A DNA stretch of 29,553 nt, from the NCBI GenBank assembly GCA_964500525.1, contig CAZCOE010000088.1, positions 1 to 29,553 on the forward strand. The letters run 5' to 3'. The DNA is from RGIG7378 sp964500525. GTDB taxonomy: Bacteria > Bacillota > Clostridia > RGIG7378. The notes beneath the pieces were generated by a model that made no database searches, had not been told where the DNA came from, and worked only from the letters and a program-made list of their open reading frames with translations. Both the position numbers and the translations under genes were made by a program. Below are positions 22,106-28,129 of this stretch, in pieces; within the stretch, counting starts at the first letter, position 1, and each line of letters begins with the position of its first letter.

Positions 22106-22474
22106 ATGGCACGTATTGCTGGTGTTGACCTTCCCAGAGATAAGAGAATTGAATATGCTCTTACCTATGTCTATGGTATTGGTATCACAAGTGCAAAGAA
22201 GATCGTTGCAGAAGCTGGGGTTAACCCCAACACCAGGTCCGGCGACCTGACTGATGACGAGATTGCTAAGCTCAAGGATATCATCGACAAGGGTTATACT
22301 GTTGAAGGTGATTTGAGAAGAGAGGTTTCTCTTAACATTAAGAGACTCATTGAAATTGGCTGCTACCGCGGTAGAAGGCATAGATCCGGTTTGCCCGTAA
22401 GAGGACAGAGAACCAAGACAAATGCCAGAACTCGCAAGGGTCCCCGCAAGACTATGGCAGGCAAGAAGAAGTAA
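22106..22474 (+). CDS. rpsM: 30S ribosomal protein S13
   Basis: S13 (122 aa, normal length) is in the head of the small subunit and forms bridges to the large subunit. MARIAGVDLPRDKRIEYALT at the start and RGRRHRSGLPVRGQRTKTNA followed by RTRKGPRKT near the end are diagnostic. TTGGAGG precedes the ATG. It begins the alpha-operon part of the cluster after a structured 139-base gap. Confidence 0.98.
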   Translation: MARIAGVDLPRDKRIEYALTYVYGIGITSAKKIVAEAGVNPNTRSGDLTDDEIAKLKDIIDKGYTVEGDLRREVSLNIKRLIEIGCYRGRRHRSGLPVRGQRTKTNARTRKGPRKTMAGKKK

Positions 22475-22489
22475 GGGAGGGAATGACTA

Positions 22490-22894
22490 ATGGCAGCTAA
22501 AGTTAATAGCAGAAAGTCCGTTTCCAGAAAGAGAAAGGAACGGAAGAATATTGAATTCGGTCAGGCCCATATCCGCGCTTCATTTAACAATACTATTGTT
22601 ACTATGACAGACACAGCCGGAAATGCACTTTCCTGGGCCAGTTCTGGTAATTTGGGTCTCAGAGGCGCTAAGAAGAGCACTCCTTTTGCAGCTCAGATGT
22701 GCGCAGAGACTGCCGCAAAGGCAGCCATGGAGCATGGACTCAAATCTGTTGAAGTTTTCGTAAAGGGACCCGGACAGGGCCGTGAGTCCGCAATCAGAGC
22801 ACTGCAGACAGCCGGTCTTACCGTCACGATGATCAAGGACGTTACTCCTATCCCTCATAACGGATGCAGACCGCCAAAACGTAGAAGAGTCTAA
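22490..22894 (+). CDS. rpsK: 30S ribosomal protein S11
   Basis: S11 (134 aa, normal length) forms part of the platform near the E site. The segment GQAHIRASFNNTIVTMTD, the conserved SSGNLGLRGAKKSTPFAAQM and the end DVTPIPHNGCRPPKRRRV are diagnostic. GGGAGG precedes the start. It lies 15 bases after rpsM and 21 before rpsD. Confidence 0.98.
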   Translation: MAAKVNSRKSVSRKRKERKNIEFGQAHIRASFNNTIVTMTDTAGNALSWASSGNLGLRGAKKSTPFAAQMCAETAAKAAMEHGLKSVEVFVKGPGQGRESAIRALQTAGLTVTMIKDVTPIPHNGCRPPKRRRV

Positions 22895-22915
22895 TGGAAA
22901 GGAGAGTATTCATCA

Positions 22916-23542
22916 ATGGCTAGATATACAGAATCAACATGTAAACTGTGCCGCAGAGAGGGTGAGAAGCTCTTCCTTAAGGGTGAGAGATGCTACACTT
23001 CCAAGTGCGCACTGACCAAGAGAGGATATGCTCCCGGACAGCACGGACAGGGCAGAAAGAAGACATCTGAGTATGGAGTACATCTCAGAGCAAAGCAGAA
23101 GACACGCAGATACTACGGTGTCCTTGAGAAGCAGTTCAGAGGCTACTTTGACGATGCAGCTGCATCCAAGGGTATTACCGGTGAGGAGCTGCTCAAGACA
23201 CTCGAGACCAGACTGGACAATGTAGTTTACAGACTTAACCTGGCTACATCCCGTGCTGAGGCAAGACAGCTGGTTATCCATGGTCACTATACCGTTAATG
23301 GCAAGAAGGTCAACATTCCCTCCTATATCGTTAAGGCAGGCGATGTTATTGCAGTCAAGGACAAGAGCAAGGGCTCCGAGAAGTTCAAGGCTATTACCGA
23401 GATTGCAGGCGCCAAGGTTGTTCCCTCATGGCTGGATGCCGACAAGGAGAACCTCAAGGGCAAGGTTGTATCTCTTCCCACAAGAGAGGAAATCGACCTG
23501 CAGGTAAATGAGACATTGATTGTTGAGTTCTACTCCAAGTAA
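22916..23542 (+). CDS. rpsD: 30S ribosomal protein S4, zinc-binding form
   Basis: S4 (208 aa) starts assembly of the small-subunit body and shapes decoding accuracy. Four cysteines, Cys9, Cys12, Cys26 and Cys31, form the N-terminal zinc site of the C+ type. The S4 RNA-binding domain is seen in LETRLDNVVYRLNLATSRAE and ARQLVIHGHYTVNGKKVNIP. In Bacillus a separate rpsD is autoregulated by its own leader; here it stays inside the alpha operon as in many Clostridia. AAGGAG precedes the ATG. Confidence 0.98.
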   Translation: MARYTESTCKLCRREGEKLFLKGERCYTSKCALTKRGYAPGQHGQGRKKTSEYGVHLRAKQKTRRYYGVLEKQFRGYFDDAAASKGITGEELLKTLETRLDNVVYRLNLATSRAEARQLVIHGHYTVNGKKVNIPSYIVKAGDVIAVKDKSKGSEKFKAITEIAGAKVVPSWLDADKENLKGKVVSLPTREEIDLQVNETLIVEFYSK

Positions 23543-23577
23543 ACGGTATTCGCTGATAGTAATAGGAGGTTATTACT

Positions 23578-24531
23578 TTGATAGAGATTGAGAGATCTAA
23601 AATTGAATGTGTTGACAAGACCGATGACAACAAGTACGGTAAGTTTGTTGTTGAGCCCCTGGAGAGAGGCTACGGCACAACACTTGGTAACGCTCTTAGG
23701 AGAGTTATGCTCTCTTCTATGGAGGGTACAGCCGTCACATCCATCAAGATCGACAATGTTCTGCACGAGTTCACCACTGTGCCCGGAGTTGTCGAGGATG
23801 TAACAGAGATCATTCTTAACATTAAGTGCCTGGCACTTAAGAACCACGGAACCTCTGACGATCAGAAAAAACTCATTATCGACAGAACAGAGGAGGGTGA
23901 GATTACAGCTGCAGACATTATTTGCCCTGCAGATGTACAGATTCTCAACCCCGATCTGCACATCGCAACACTTAACGGTGATGCCAGATTTTATGTTGAG
24001 CTTTACATTGGTTATGGTACAGGTTATGTACCTGCATCCAGCAACAAGCAGCCTAACCAGGCTATCGGTATTATCCCGATCGACTCTATCTACTCACCTG
24101 TAACCAAGGTTAACTACTCAGTGGAGAACACACGTGTTGGCAACAACACCGAGTTCGACAAACTGAACCTGGAGGTTTGGACAAACGGCAGCATTACTCC
24201 TGAGGATGCAATTTGCAGCTCCGCCAAGATTTTGTGCAAGTACCTTGAGCTGTTTGTCAATCTTTCCGGCGATGTACATGAGTCTGATACAACAGTCAGC
24301 AAGGAGGAGAAGAGCGACAAGAAGGTTCTGGAGACAACAATCGAGGAGCTGGATCTGTCTGTTCGTTCCTACAACTGTCTGAAGAGAGCCGGCATCAACA
24401 CTGTGGAGGACCTGACCAACAAGACCGAAGAGGAAATGATGAAGGTCAGAAACCTTGGCAGAAAGTCGCTTGACGAGGTTCTCATCAAGTTGGAGGCCTT
24501 TGGTCTCAAATTGGCCGATAGCGACGAATAA
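23578..24531 (+). CDS. rpoA: DNA-directed RNA polymerase subunit alpha
   Basis: The alpha subunit (317 aa, normal length) dimerises to start RNA polymerase assembly, and its C-terminal domain binds UP elements and regulators. The N-terminal domain has FVVEPLERGYGTTLGNALRR. An acidic linker at about residues 235-250 joins it to the C-terminal domain, with SVRSYNCLKRAGINTVEDL and MKVRNLGRKSLDEVLIKLEA. The start is TTG 23578, with AGGAGG at 23563-23568 and a spacing of nine bases. A GTCAGGCACTATGCCGAC hairpin lies in the 77-base gap before rplQ. Confidence 0.98.
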   Translation: MIEIERSKIECVDKTDDNKYGKFVVEPLERGYGTTLGNALRRVMLSSMEGTAVTSIKIDNVLHEFTTVPGVVEDVTEIILNIKCLALKNHGTSDDQKKLIIDRTEEGEITAADIICPADVQILNPDLHIATLNGDARFYVELYIGYGTGYVPASSNKQPNQAIGIIPIDSIYSPVTKVNYSVENTRVGNNTEFDKLNLEVWTNGSITPEDAICSSAKILCKYLELFVNLSGDVHESDTTVSKEEKSDKKVLETTIEELDLSVRSYNCLKRAGINTVEDLTNKTEEEMMKVRNLGRKSLDEVLIKLEAFGLKLADSDE

Positions 24532-24608
24532 GTCTCATTGCAGTCAGGCACTATGCCGACAAGTGAGCATTAAATTACGATTTTAATTAATTCAAGGAGG
24601 GTTTGTTC

Positions 24609-25133
24609 ATGTCCAACGTAAGAAAGCTTGGCAGGACATCCGACCAGAGAGAGGCAATGTTAAGAGGAATGGTTACATCGCTTCTTTACTACGGAAAGAT
24701 TCAGACAACAGAGACAAGAGCTAAAGAGGTCCAGAAAGTGGCTGAGAAGCTCATTGCCGCCGCTGCTAAAGAGTCAGATAACTTCACATCCAAGTCTGTT
24801 ACAGTTTCCAAGGCTAAGACAGATTCCAAGGGTAACAAGCTGACTGTTAGCAAGACATCCAAGAACGGCAAGGTTTATGATGTTATCGATCGTGAGAAGG
24901 TTTCCGAGATGGTCAGAGTCGATAATCCGTCAAGACTGAACGCTAGAAGAACTGCAATGAAGTACGTTTATAGACTGTCCGACAAGGATGGCAACAAGAT
25001 TAACGTTGTCAGCAAGTTGTTCGACGAGATCGGTCCTAAGTACAAGGACGTTCACGGCGGCTACACAAGAATCATTAACCTTGGCACTCGCCGCGGCGAT
25101 GCTGCAGAGGTTGTTGTCCTGGAGCTTGTCTGA
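24609..25133 (+). CDS. rplQ: 50S ribosomal protein L17 with internal insertion
   Basis: L17 (174 aa) lies near the exit tunnel. The start MSNVRKLGRTSDQREAMLRG and the end GGYTRIINLGTRRGDAAEVV followed by VLELV are the normal ends. Between them about 50 extra residues (roughly 56-105) are present, including SKAKTDSKGNKLTVSKTSKN, compared with about 115-120 aa in most bacteria. Longer L17 proteins occur in several clostridial lineages, so this is lineage information more than an oddity. I chose ATG 24609 over TTG 24603 because AAGGAGGG at 24594-24601 fits it better. A strong terminator follows, closing the ribosomal cluster. Confidence 0.97.
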   Translation: MSNVRKLGRTSDQREAMLRGMVTSLLYYGKIQTTETRAKEVQKVAEKLIAAAAKESDNFTSKSVTVSKAKTDSKGNKLTVSKTSKNGKVYDVIDREKVSEMVRVDNPSRLNARRTAMKYVYRLSDKDGNKINVVSKLFDEIGPKYKDVHGGYTRIINLGTRRGDAAEVVVLELV

Positions 25134-25156
25134 TTGCAGTAAATGCAGGATTACTG

Positions 25157-25188
25157 ATGGCACTCTTCTGATGAAGGGTGTCATTTTT
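25157..25188 (+). terminator. Rho-independent terminator of the ribosomal cluster
   Basis: ATGGCACTCTTC (25157-25168) pairs with GAAGGGTGTCAT (25173-25184) around the loop TGAT: 12 pairs with two wobbles, followed by T at 25185-25188. It begins 24 bases after the rplQ stop. Confidence 0.88.
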
Positions 25189-25235
25189 CATGCTCGAAAA
25201 AATGATACGGTATGTTGCCTATTATTGCTGTCGGA

Positions 25236-25264
25236 TTGTGTTTTGCCGGGGGATGTGTGATAAT
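25236..25264 (+). promoter_or_regulatory. Candidate promoter for the ecfA-icd pair
   Basis: TTGTGT at 25236-25241 and GATAAT at 25259-25264 have a 17-base spacer, and TGT directly before the -10 makes it an extended -10 element. It lies between the cluster terminator and the start codon at 25287, leaving a leader of about 16 bases. Confidence 0.5.
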
Positions 25265-25286
25265 AGGTGGGTTGTTTGGAGGACAG

Positions 25287-26135
25287 ATGAGCTATATTTC
25301 ATTCCAAAATGTATATTTCGCATATGAGGGCAGCGCAGACGACTCAGTCCGGGCTGTTAACGATGTTTCTCTGGATATTCAGCAGGGCCAAGTTACAGCT
25401 GTTCTGGGCCGCAATGGCTCCGGCAAATCCACTATGGCCAAGTTGATGAACGGACTGCTGCTCCCGTCCAAGGGCGTGGTTACCGTGGATGGCATGAGTA
25501 CCGCCGAGGAGGAGAACATCTGGGAAATTCGCTCCCGTATTGGCATGATCTTCCAAAATCCCGACAACCAGATTGTAGGTACTACCGTAGAGGAGGATGT
25601 GGCCTTTGGCCCTGAGAACCTGGGAGTACCCTATGAGGAGCTTCACCGTAGAGTAGATCAGGCTCTGGCCCAGGTGGGCATGACAGAATATGCAAAAACC
25701 GCCCCCAATAACCTTTCCGGAGGACAGAAGCAGCGGGTATCCATTGCTGGAATATTGGCCATGCACACAAATTGCATTGTGATGGACGAGTCCACGGCTA
25801 TGCTTGACCCCGCCGGCAGGAGAGACATTCTGGATCTGGTCATGTCCCTTAACAGGGAGCAGGGCATCACCGTTATTATGATCACCCATTTTATGGACGA
25901 GGCGGCCATGGCAGACCATGTGGTAGTTATGGGAGACGGACGCATATTGGACAGCGGAACACCCGGGGAGATATTCTCCCATAGGGAGCTTATAGAAGAG
26001 GCAGGGTTGGAATTGCCTCCGGCCAACAGCATTCTGACCCGTTTGTCCCAGTCCTTTCCGGACATTGATACTACAATGCTTACCATGGAAGATGCGGTGG
26101 CAGAGATAGCCCGTGCTGTAAAGGGTCGGAATTGA
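25287..26135 (+). CDS. ecfA1: Energy-coupling factor transporter ATPase (EcfA1/CbiO type)
   Basis: ABC ATPase (282 aa) of the ECF class, which powers uptake of vitamins or metal ions with a partner ATPase, the EcfT membrane subunit and exchangeable S components. Walker A GRNGSGKST is at residues 41-49, the Q-loop FQNPDNQ at 89-95, the signature LSGGQ at 143-147, Walker B CIVMDEST at 163-170 and the switch His at 201. I chose ATG 25287 with GGAGG at 25278-25282; the frame is open further up, but that would begin inside the promoter region. In most Firmicutes rplQ is followed by ecfA1, ecfA2, ecfT and truA. Here icd follows at once, so the partners are elsewhere or lost. Confidence 0.88.
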   Translation: MSYISFQNVYFAYEGSADDSVRAVNDVSLDIQQGQVTAVLGRNGSGKSTMAKLMNGLLLPSKGVVTVDGMSTAEEENIWEIRSRIGMIFQNPDNQIVGTTVEEDVAFGPENLGVPYEELHRRVDQALAQVGMTEYAKTAPNNLSGGQKQRVSIAGILAMHTNCIVMDESTAMLDPAGRRDILDLVMSLNREQGITVIMITHFMDEAAMADHVVVMGDGRILDSGTPGEIFSHRELIEEAGLELPPANSILTRLSQSFPDIDTTMLTMEDAVAEIARAVKGRN

Positions 26136-26160
26136 TTAATTACTATTTGACGAGGTATAT

Positions 26161-27369
26161 ATGGCAAAGATTAAGATGACAACTCCATTGGTGGAAATGG
26201 ACGGCGACGAGATGACCAGGATCCTGTGGCAGGAGATCAAGGAATTGCTTATTTCACCCTTTGTGGAGCTTAATACTGAGTACTATGACCTGGGCCTGCC
26301 CTATAGGGACCAGACTGACGACAAGGTCACAGTACAGGCTGCAGAGGCTATCAAGAAGTATGGCGTAGGTGTTAAGTGCGCCACCATTACACCTAATGCA
26401 GCCAGAGTAGAGGAGTATAACCTGAAGCAGATGTGGAAGAGCCCCAACGGCACCATCAGGGCAATTCTGGATGGTACGGTTTTCAGAGCACCCGTTACGG
26501 TTAAGGGAATTGAGCCGCTGGTACCCACTTGGACACAGCCCATCGTCATTGCCAGACATGCATACGGAGATATTTACAAGTGCACAGAGGCCCAGGTAGA
26601 GGCAGGGTCCAAGGCCGAGTTGGTTATCACCGCACCGGATGGCAGCCGTAAGGTACTGCCTGTGCACAGCTATAACGGCCAGGGAATTGTAATGGGAATG
26701 CACAACCTGGACAGCTCCATTGAGAGCTTTGCCCGCAGCTGTTTCAACTACGCTCTGGACACCGGCTTGAGCATCATGTTTGGAGCCAAGGATACCATTT
26801 CTAAGGTGTACGACCACAGGTTCAAGGATATTTTCCAAGAAGTGTTCGACAGGGACTACAAGGCCAAATTTGAGCAGGCAGGCATATCCTACGACTACTA
26901 CCTTATCGACGACGCTGTTCAGCGGGTTATGAAGTCCAAGGGTGGATTCATCTGGGCATGCAAGAACTACGATGGAGATGTAATGAGCGACATGGTAGCA
27001 TCTGCCTTTGGCAGCCTGGCCATGATGTCCTCGGTTTTGGTTTCTCCTGAGGGAAACTATGAGTACGAGGCAGCCCACGGAACAGTTACCAGACACTACT
27101 ACAAGTACCTTAAGGGAGAGGAAACCTCCACAAATCCCATCGCAACTATCTTTGCCTGGACAGGCGCTCTGGCCAAGAGGGGAGAACTGGATGGCAATCA
27201 GGAGCTGACAGATTTCGCAAAGCGGCTGGAGAAGGCCTCCCTGGACACCATAGAGTCAGGTGTTATGACCGGGGACCTGTACATGGTAAGCACCTTGGAA
27301 AACAAGAAAAAGGTCAGCAGCAGAGAATTCCTGCAGGAGATTCAAAATCGGCTAAAATCCGCACAATAA
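26161..27369 (+). CDS. icd: NADP-dependent isocitrate dehydrogenase, eukaryotic-like dimeric type
   Basis: Isocitrate dehydrogenase (402 aa) that oxidises isocitrate to 2-oxoglutarate, giving NADPH and the carbon skeleton for glutamate. It belongs to the dimeric group that includes human IDH1, and key residues fall at the same numbers: Ser94 and Asn96 in MWKSPNGTIR, Arg100, Arg109, Arg132 and Tyr139. The metal-binding and cofactor segments NYDGDVMSDMVASAFGS and EAAHGTVTRHYYKY are intact, the second typical of NADP use. A modest GAGG site at 26152-26155 precedes ATG 26161. The gap from ecfA1 is only 25 bases, so they are probably co-transcribed, although their functions look unrelated. No terminator is seen before the tRNA promoter. 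Confidence 0.96.
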   Translation: MAKIKMTTPLVEMDGDEMTRILWQEIKELLISPFVELNTEYYDLGLPYRDQTDDKVTVQAAEAIKKYGVGVKCATITPNAARVEEYNLKQMWKSPNGTIRAILDGTVFRAPVTVKGIEPLVPTWTQPIVIARHAYGDIYKCTEAQVEAGSKAELVITAPDGSRKVLPVHSYNGQGIVMGMHNLDSSIESFARSCFNYALDTGLSIMFGAKDTISKVYDHRFKDIFQEVFDRDYKAKFEQAGISYDYYLIDDAVQRVMKSKGGFIWACKNYDGDVMSDMVASAFGSLAMMSSVLVSPEGNYEYEAAHGTVTRHYYKYLKGEETSTNPIATIFAWTGALAKRGELDGNQELTDFAKRLEKASLDTIESGVMTGDLYMVSTLENKKKVSSREFLQEIQNRLKSAQ

Positions 27370-27373
27370 CCGC

Positions 27374-27402
27374 TTGACACCCTTTAGGGTATATGCTAAT
27401 AT
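27374..27402 (+). promoter_or_regulatory. Promoter of tRNA-Tyr
   Basis: A perfect TTGACA at 27374-27379, a 17-base spacer ending in TGC (extended -10), and TAATAT at 27397-27402. The predicted start is about 25 bases before the tRNA. The spacer contains the small inverted repeat CCC-TTTA-GGG. Confidence 0.85.
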
Positions 27403-27434
27403 AATCGGCGTCGCATGAAACAGGGCGACATTTT

Positions 27435-27518
27435 GGGGAGATTCCCGAGAGGCCAAAGGGGACAGACTGTAAATCTGCTGCGATTGCTTCGGTGGTTCGA
27501 ATCCACCTCTCCCCACCA
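27435..27518 (+). tRNA. tRNA-Tyr (anticodon GTA)
   Basis: An 84-base tRNA with encoded CCA. The acceptor stem pairs GGGGAGA (27435-27441) with TCTCCCC (27508-27514), then discriminator A and CCA. The anticodon loop CTGTAAA has anticodon GTA, flanked by CAGA/TCTG. A long variable arm, as expected for bacterial tRNA-Tyr, and the T arm GGTGGTTCGAATCCACC are present. It has its own promoter and terminator. No second copy of its 3' end is visible in the window, so use as an integration site is unproven. Confidence 0.97.
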
Positions 27519-27519
27519 G

Positions 27520-27550
27520 AAAAAGCACTTGCGATTGCAAGTGCTTTTTT
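27520..27550 (+). terminator. Rho-independent terminator of tRNA-Tyr
   Basis: AAAAAGCACTTGC (27520-27532) pairs perfectly with GCAAGTGCTTTTT (27537-27549) around the loop GATT, ending in a T run. The symmetrical A and T tracts could let it act on both strands. Confidence 0.93.
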
Positions 27551-27636
27551 GTATGAAATTCATTTCCGGATCACGGGTAGTATACCTATTGGCAGAATCT
27601 TATCTGGCCTTCTTTTTTCTCCGGGTTATTACGTCT

Positions 27637-27664
27637 TTTAAACTATTTAAACTATATTTAAACT
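27637..27664 (+). repeat. Three direct repeats of TTTAAACT upstream of a promoter
   Basis: Identical octamers begin at 27637, 27646 and 27657, with steps of 9 and 11 bases, just upstream of the -35 box at 27680. They could be an UP element for RNA polymerase alpha, given their A+T content, or binding sites for a regulator. Apart from this, the promoter and the palindrome at 27701, I see no gene between 27551 and 27848. Confidence 0.6.
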
Positions 27665-27679
27665 TTTTTGCCAGACATT

Positions 27680-27708
27680 TTGACAAAATTAACAACATCA
27701 TGTATAGT
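27680..27708 (+). promoter_or_regulatory. Consensus promoter for the XRE regulator gene
   Basis: A perfect TTGACA at 27680-27685, a 17-base spacer and TATAGT at 27703-27708. The predicted start near 27715 leaves a leader of about 134 bases before the regulator start codon. Confidence 0.75.
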
Positions 27709-27719
27709 CATTATATACA
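27701..27719. promoter_or_regulatory. Palindromic operator candidate over the -10 box
   Basis: TGTATA (27701-27706) and TATACA (27714-27719) form a perfect inverted repeat with a seven-base centre. It covers the -10 box and start point, where a bound dimer would block transcription. The XRE-type product encoded downstream is the natural candidate to bind it. Confidence 0.5.
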
Positions 27720-27848
27720 CAATTTTAGCAGAATTCAGGTGATAATAATGTCTATGTATCTGCAAACAGGTTAGGGAAGAAATGAATCTTCGCTGACAAC
27801 GGGTGGATATTAAAAAGACTATGAGATTAACAAAAGGACTAATATGAA

Positions 27849-28106
27849 ATGGATCAAAATCAGATTCAAGTTATCGACATACTAACAGAAGAATTACCTG
27901 TGCTGAGAGCACGGCTTAGGATTTCTCAAGCGGAGCTGGCACGGGGGATTGGGATTTCCCGACAGACATATTCATTGATCGAAACAAAGAAGCAGAAAAT
28001 GACATGGGTGACCTATATGGCTATGATCGCATTCTTTTCCGCAGATAAAAGGAGCAGGAAATCTCTGATCGAGCTTGGGTTAATTAACGAAAATGGCATT
28101 CAATAA
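27849..28106 (+). CDS. XRE-family helix-turn-helix transcriptional regulator
   Basis: Small DNA-binding protein (85 aa) made almost wholly of one XRE/Cro-type helix-turn-helix domain: LRARLRISQAELARGIGISR with QTYSLIETKKQ holds the recognition helix, at about residues 19-50. There is no other domain, so it may sense its state by dimerisation only or act with a partner. An AAAGG at 27833-27836 is a weak, distant ribosome binding site, and an out-of-frame ATG at 27844 overlaps the start region, so translation may be low. A consensus promoter with an overlapping palindrome lies upstream, fitting autoregulation. It precedes the zinc-ribbon LRR gene by 23 bases, probably in one transcript. Confidence 0.85.
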   Translation: MDQNQIQVIDILTEELPVLRARLRISQAELARGIGISRQTYSLIETKKQKMTWVTYMAMIAFFSADKRSRKSLIELGLINENGIQ

Positions 28107-28129
28107 AACGTAAATAAGGAGAGTTCAGT

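Noticed and set aside
27415..27774. 119-codon plus-strand open frame across tRNA-Tyr
   Set aside because: Runs through the tRNA and its terminator; not a protein gene.
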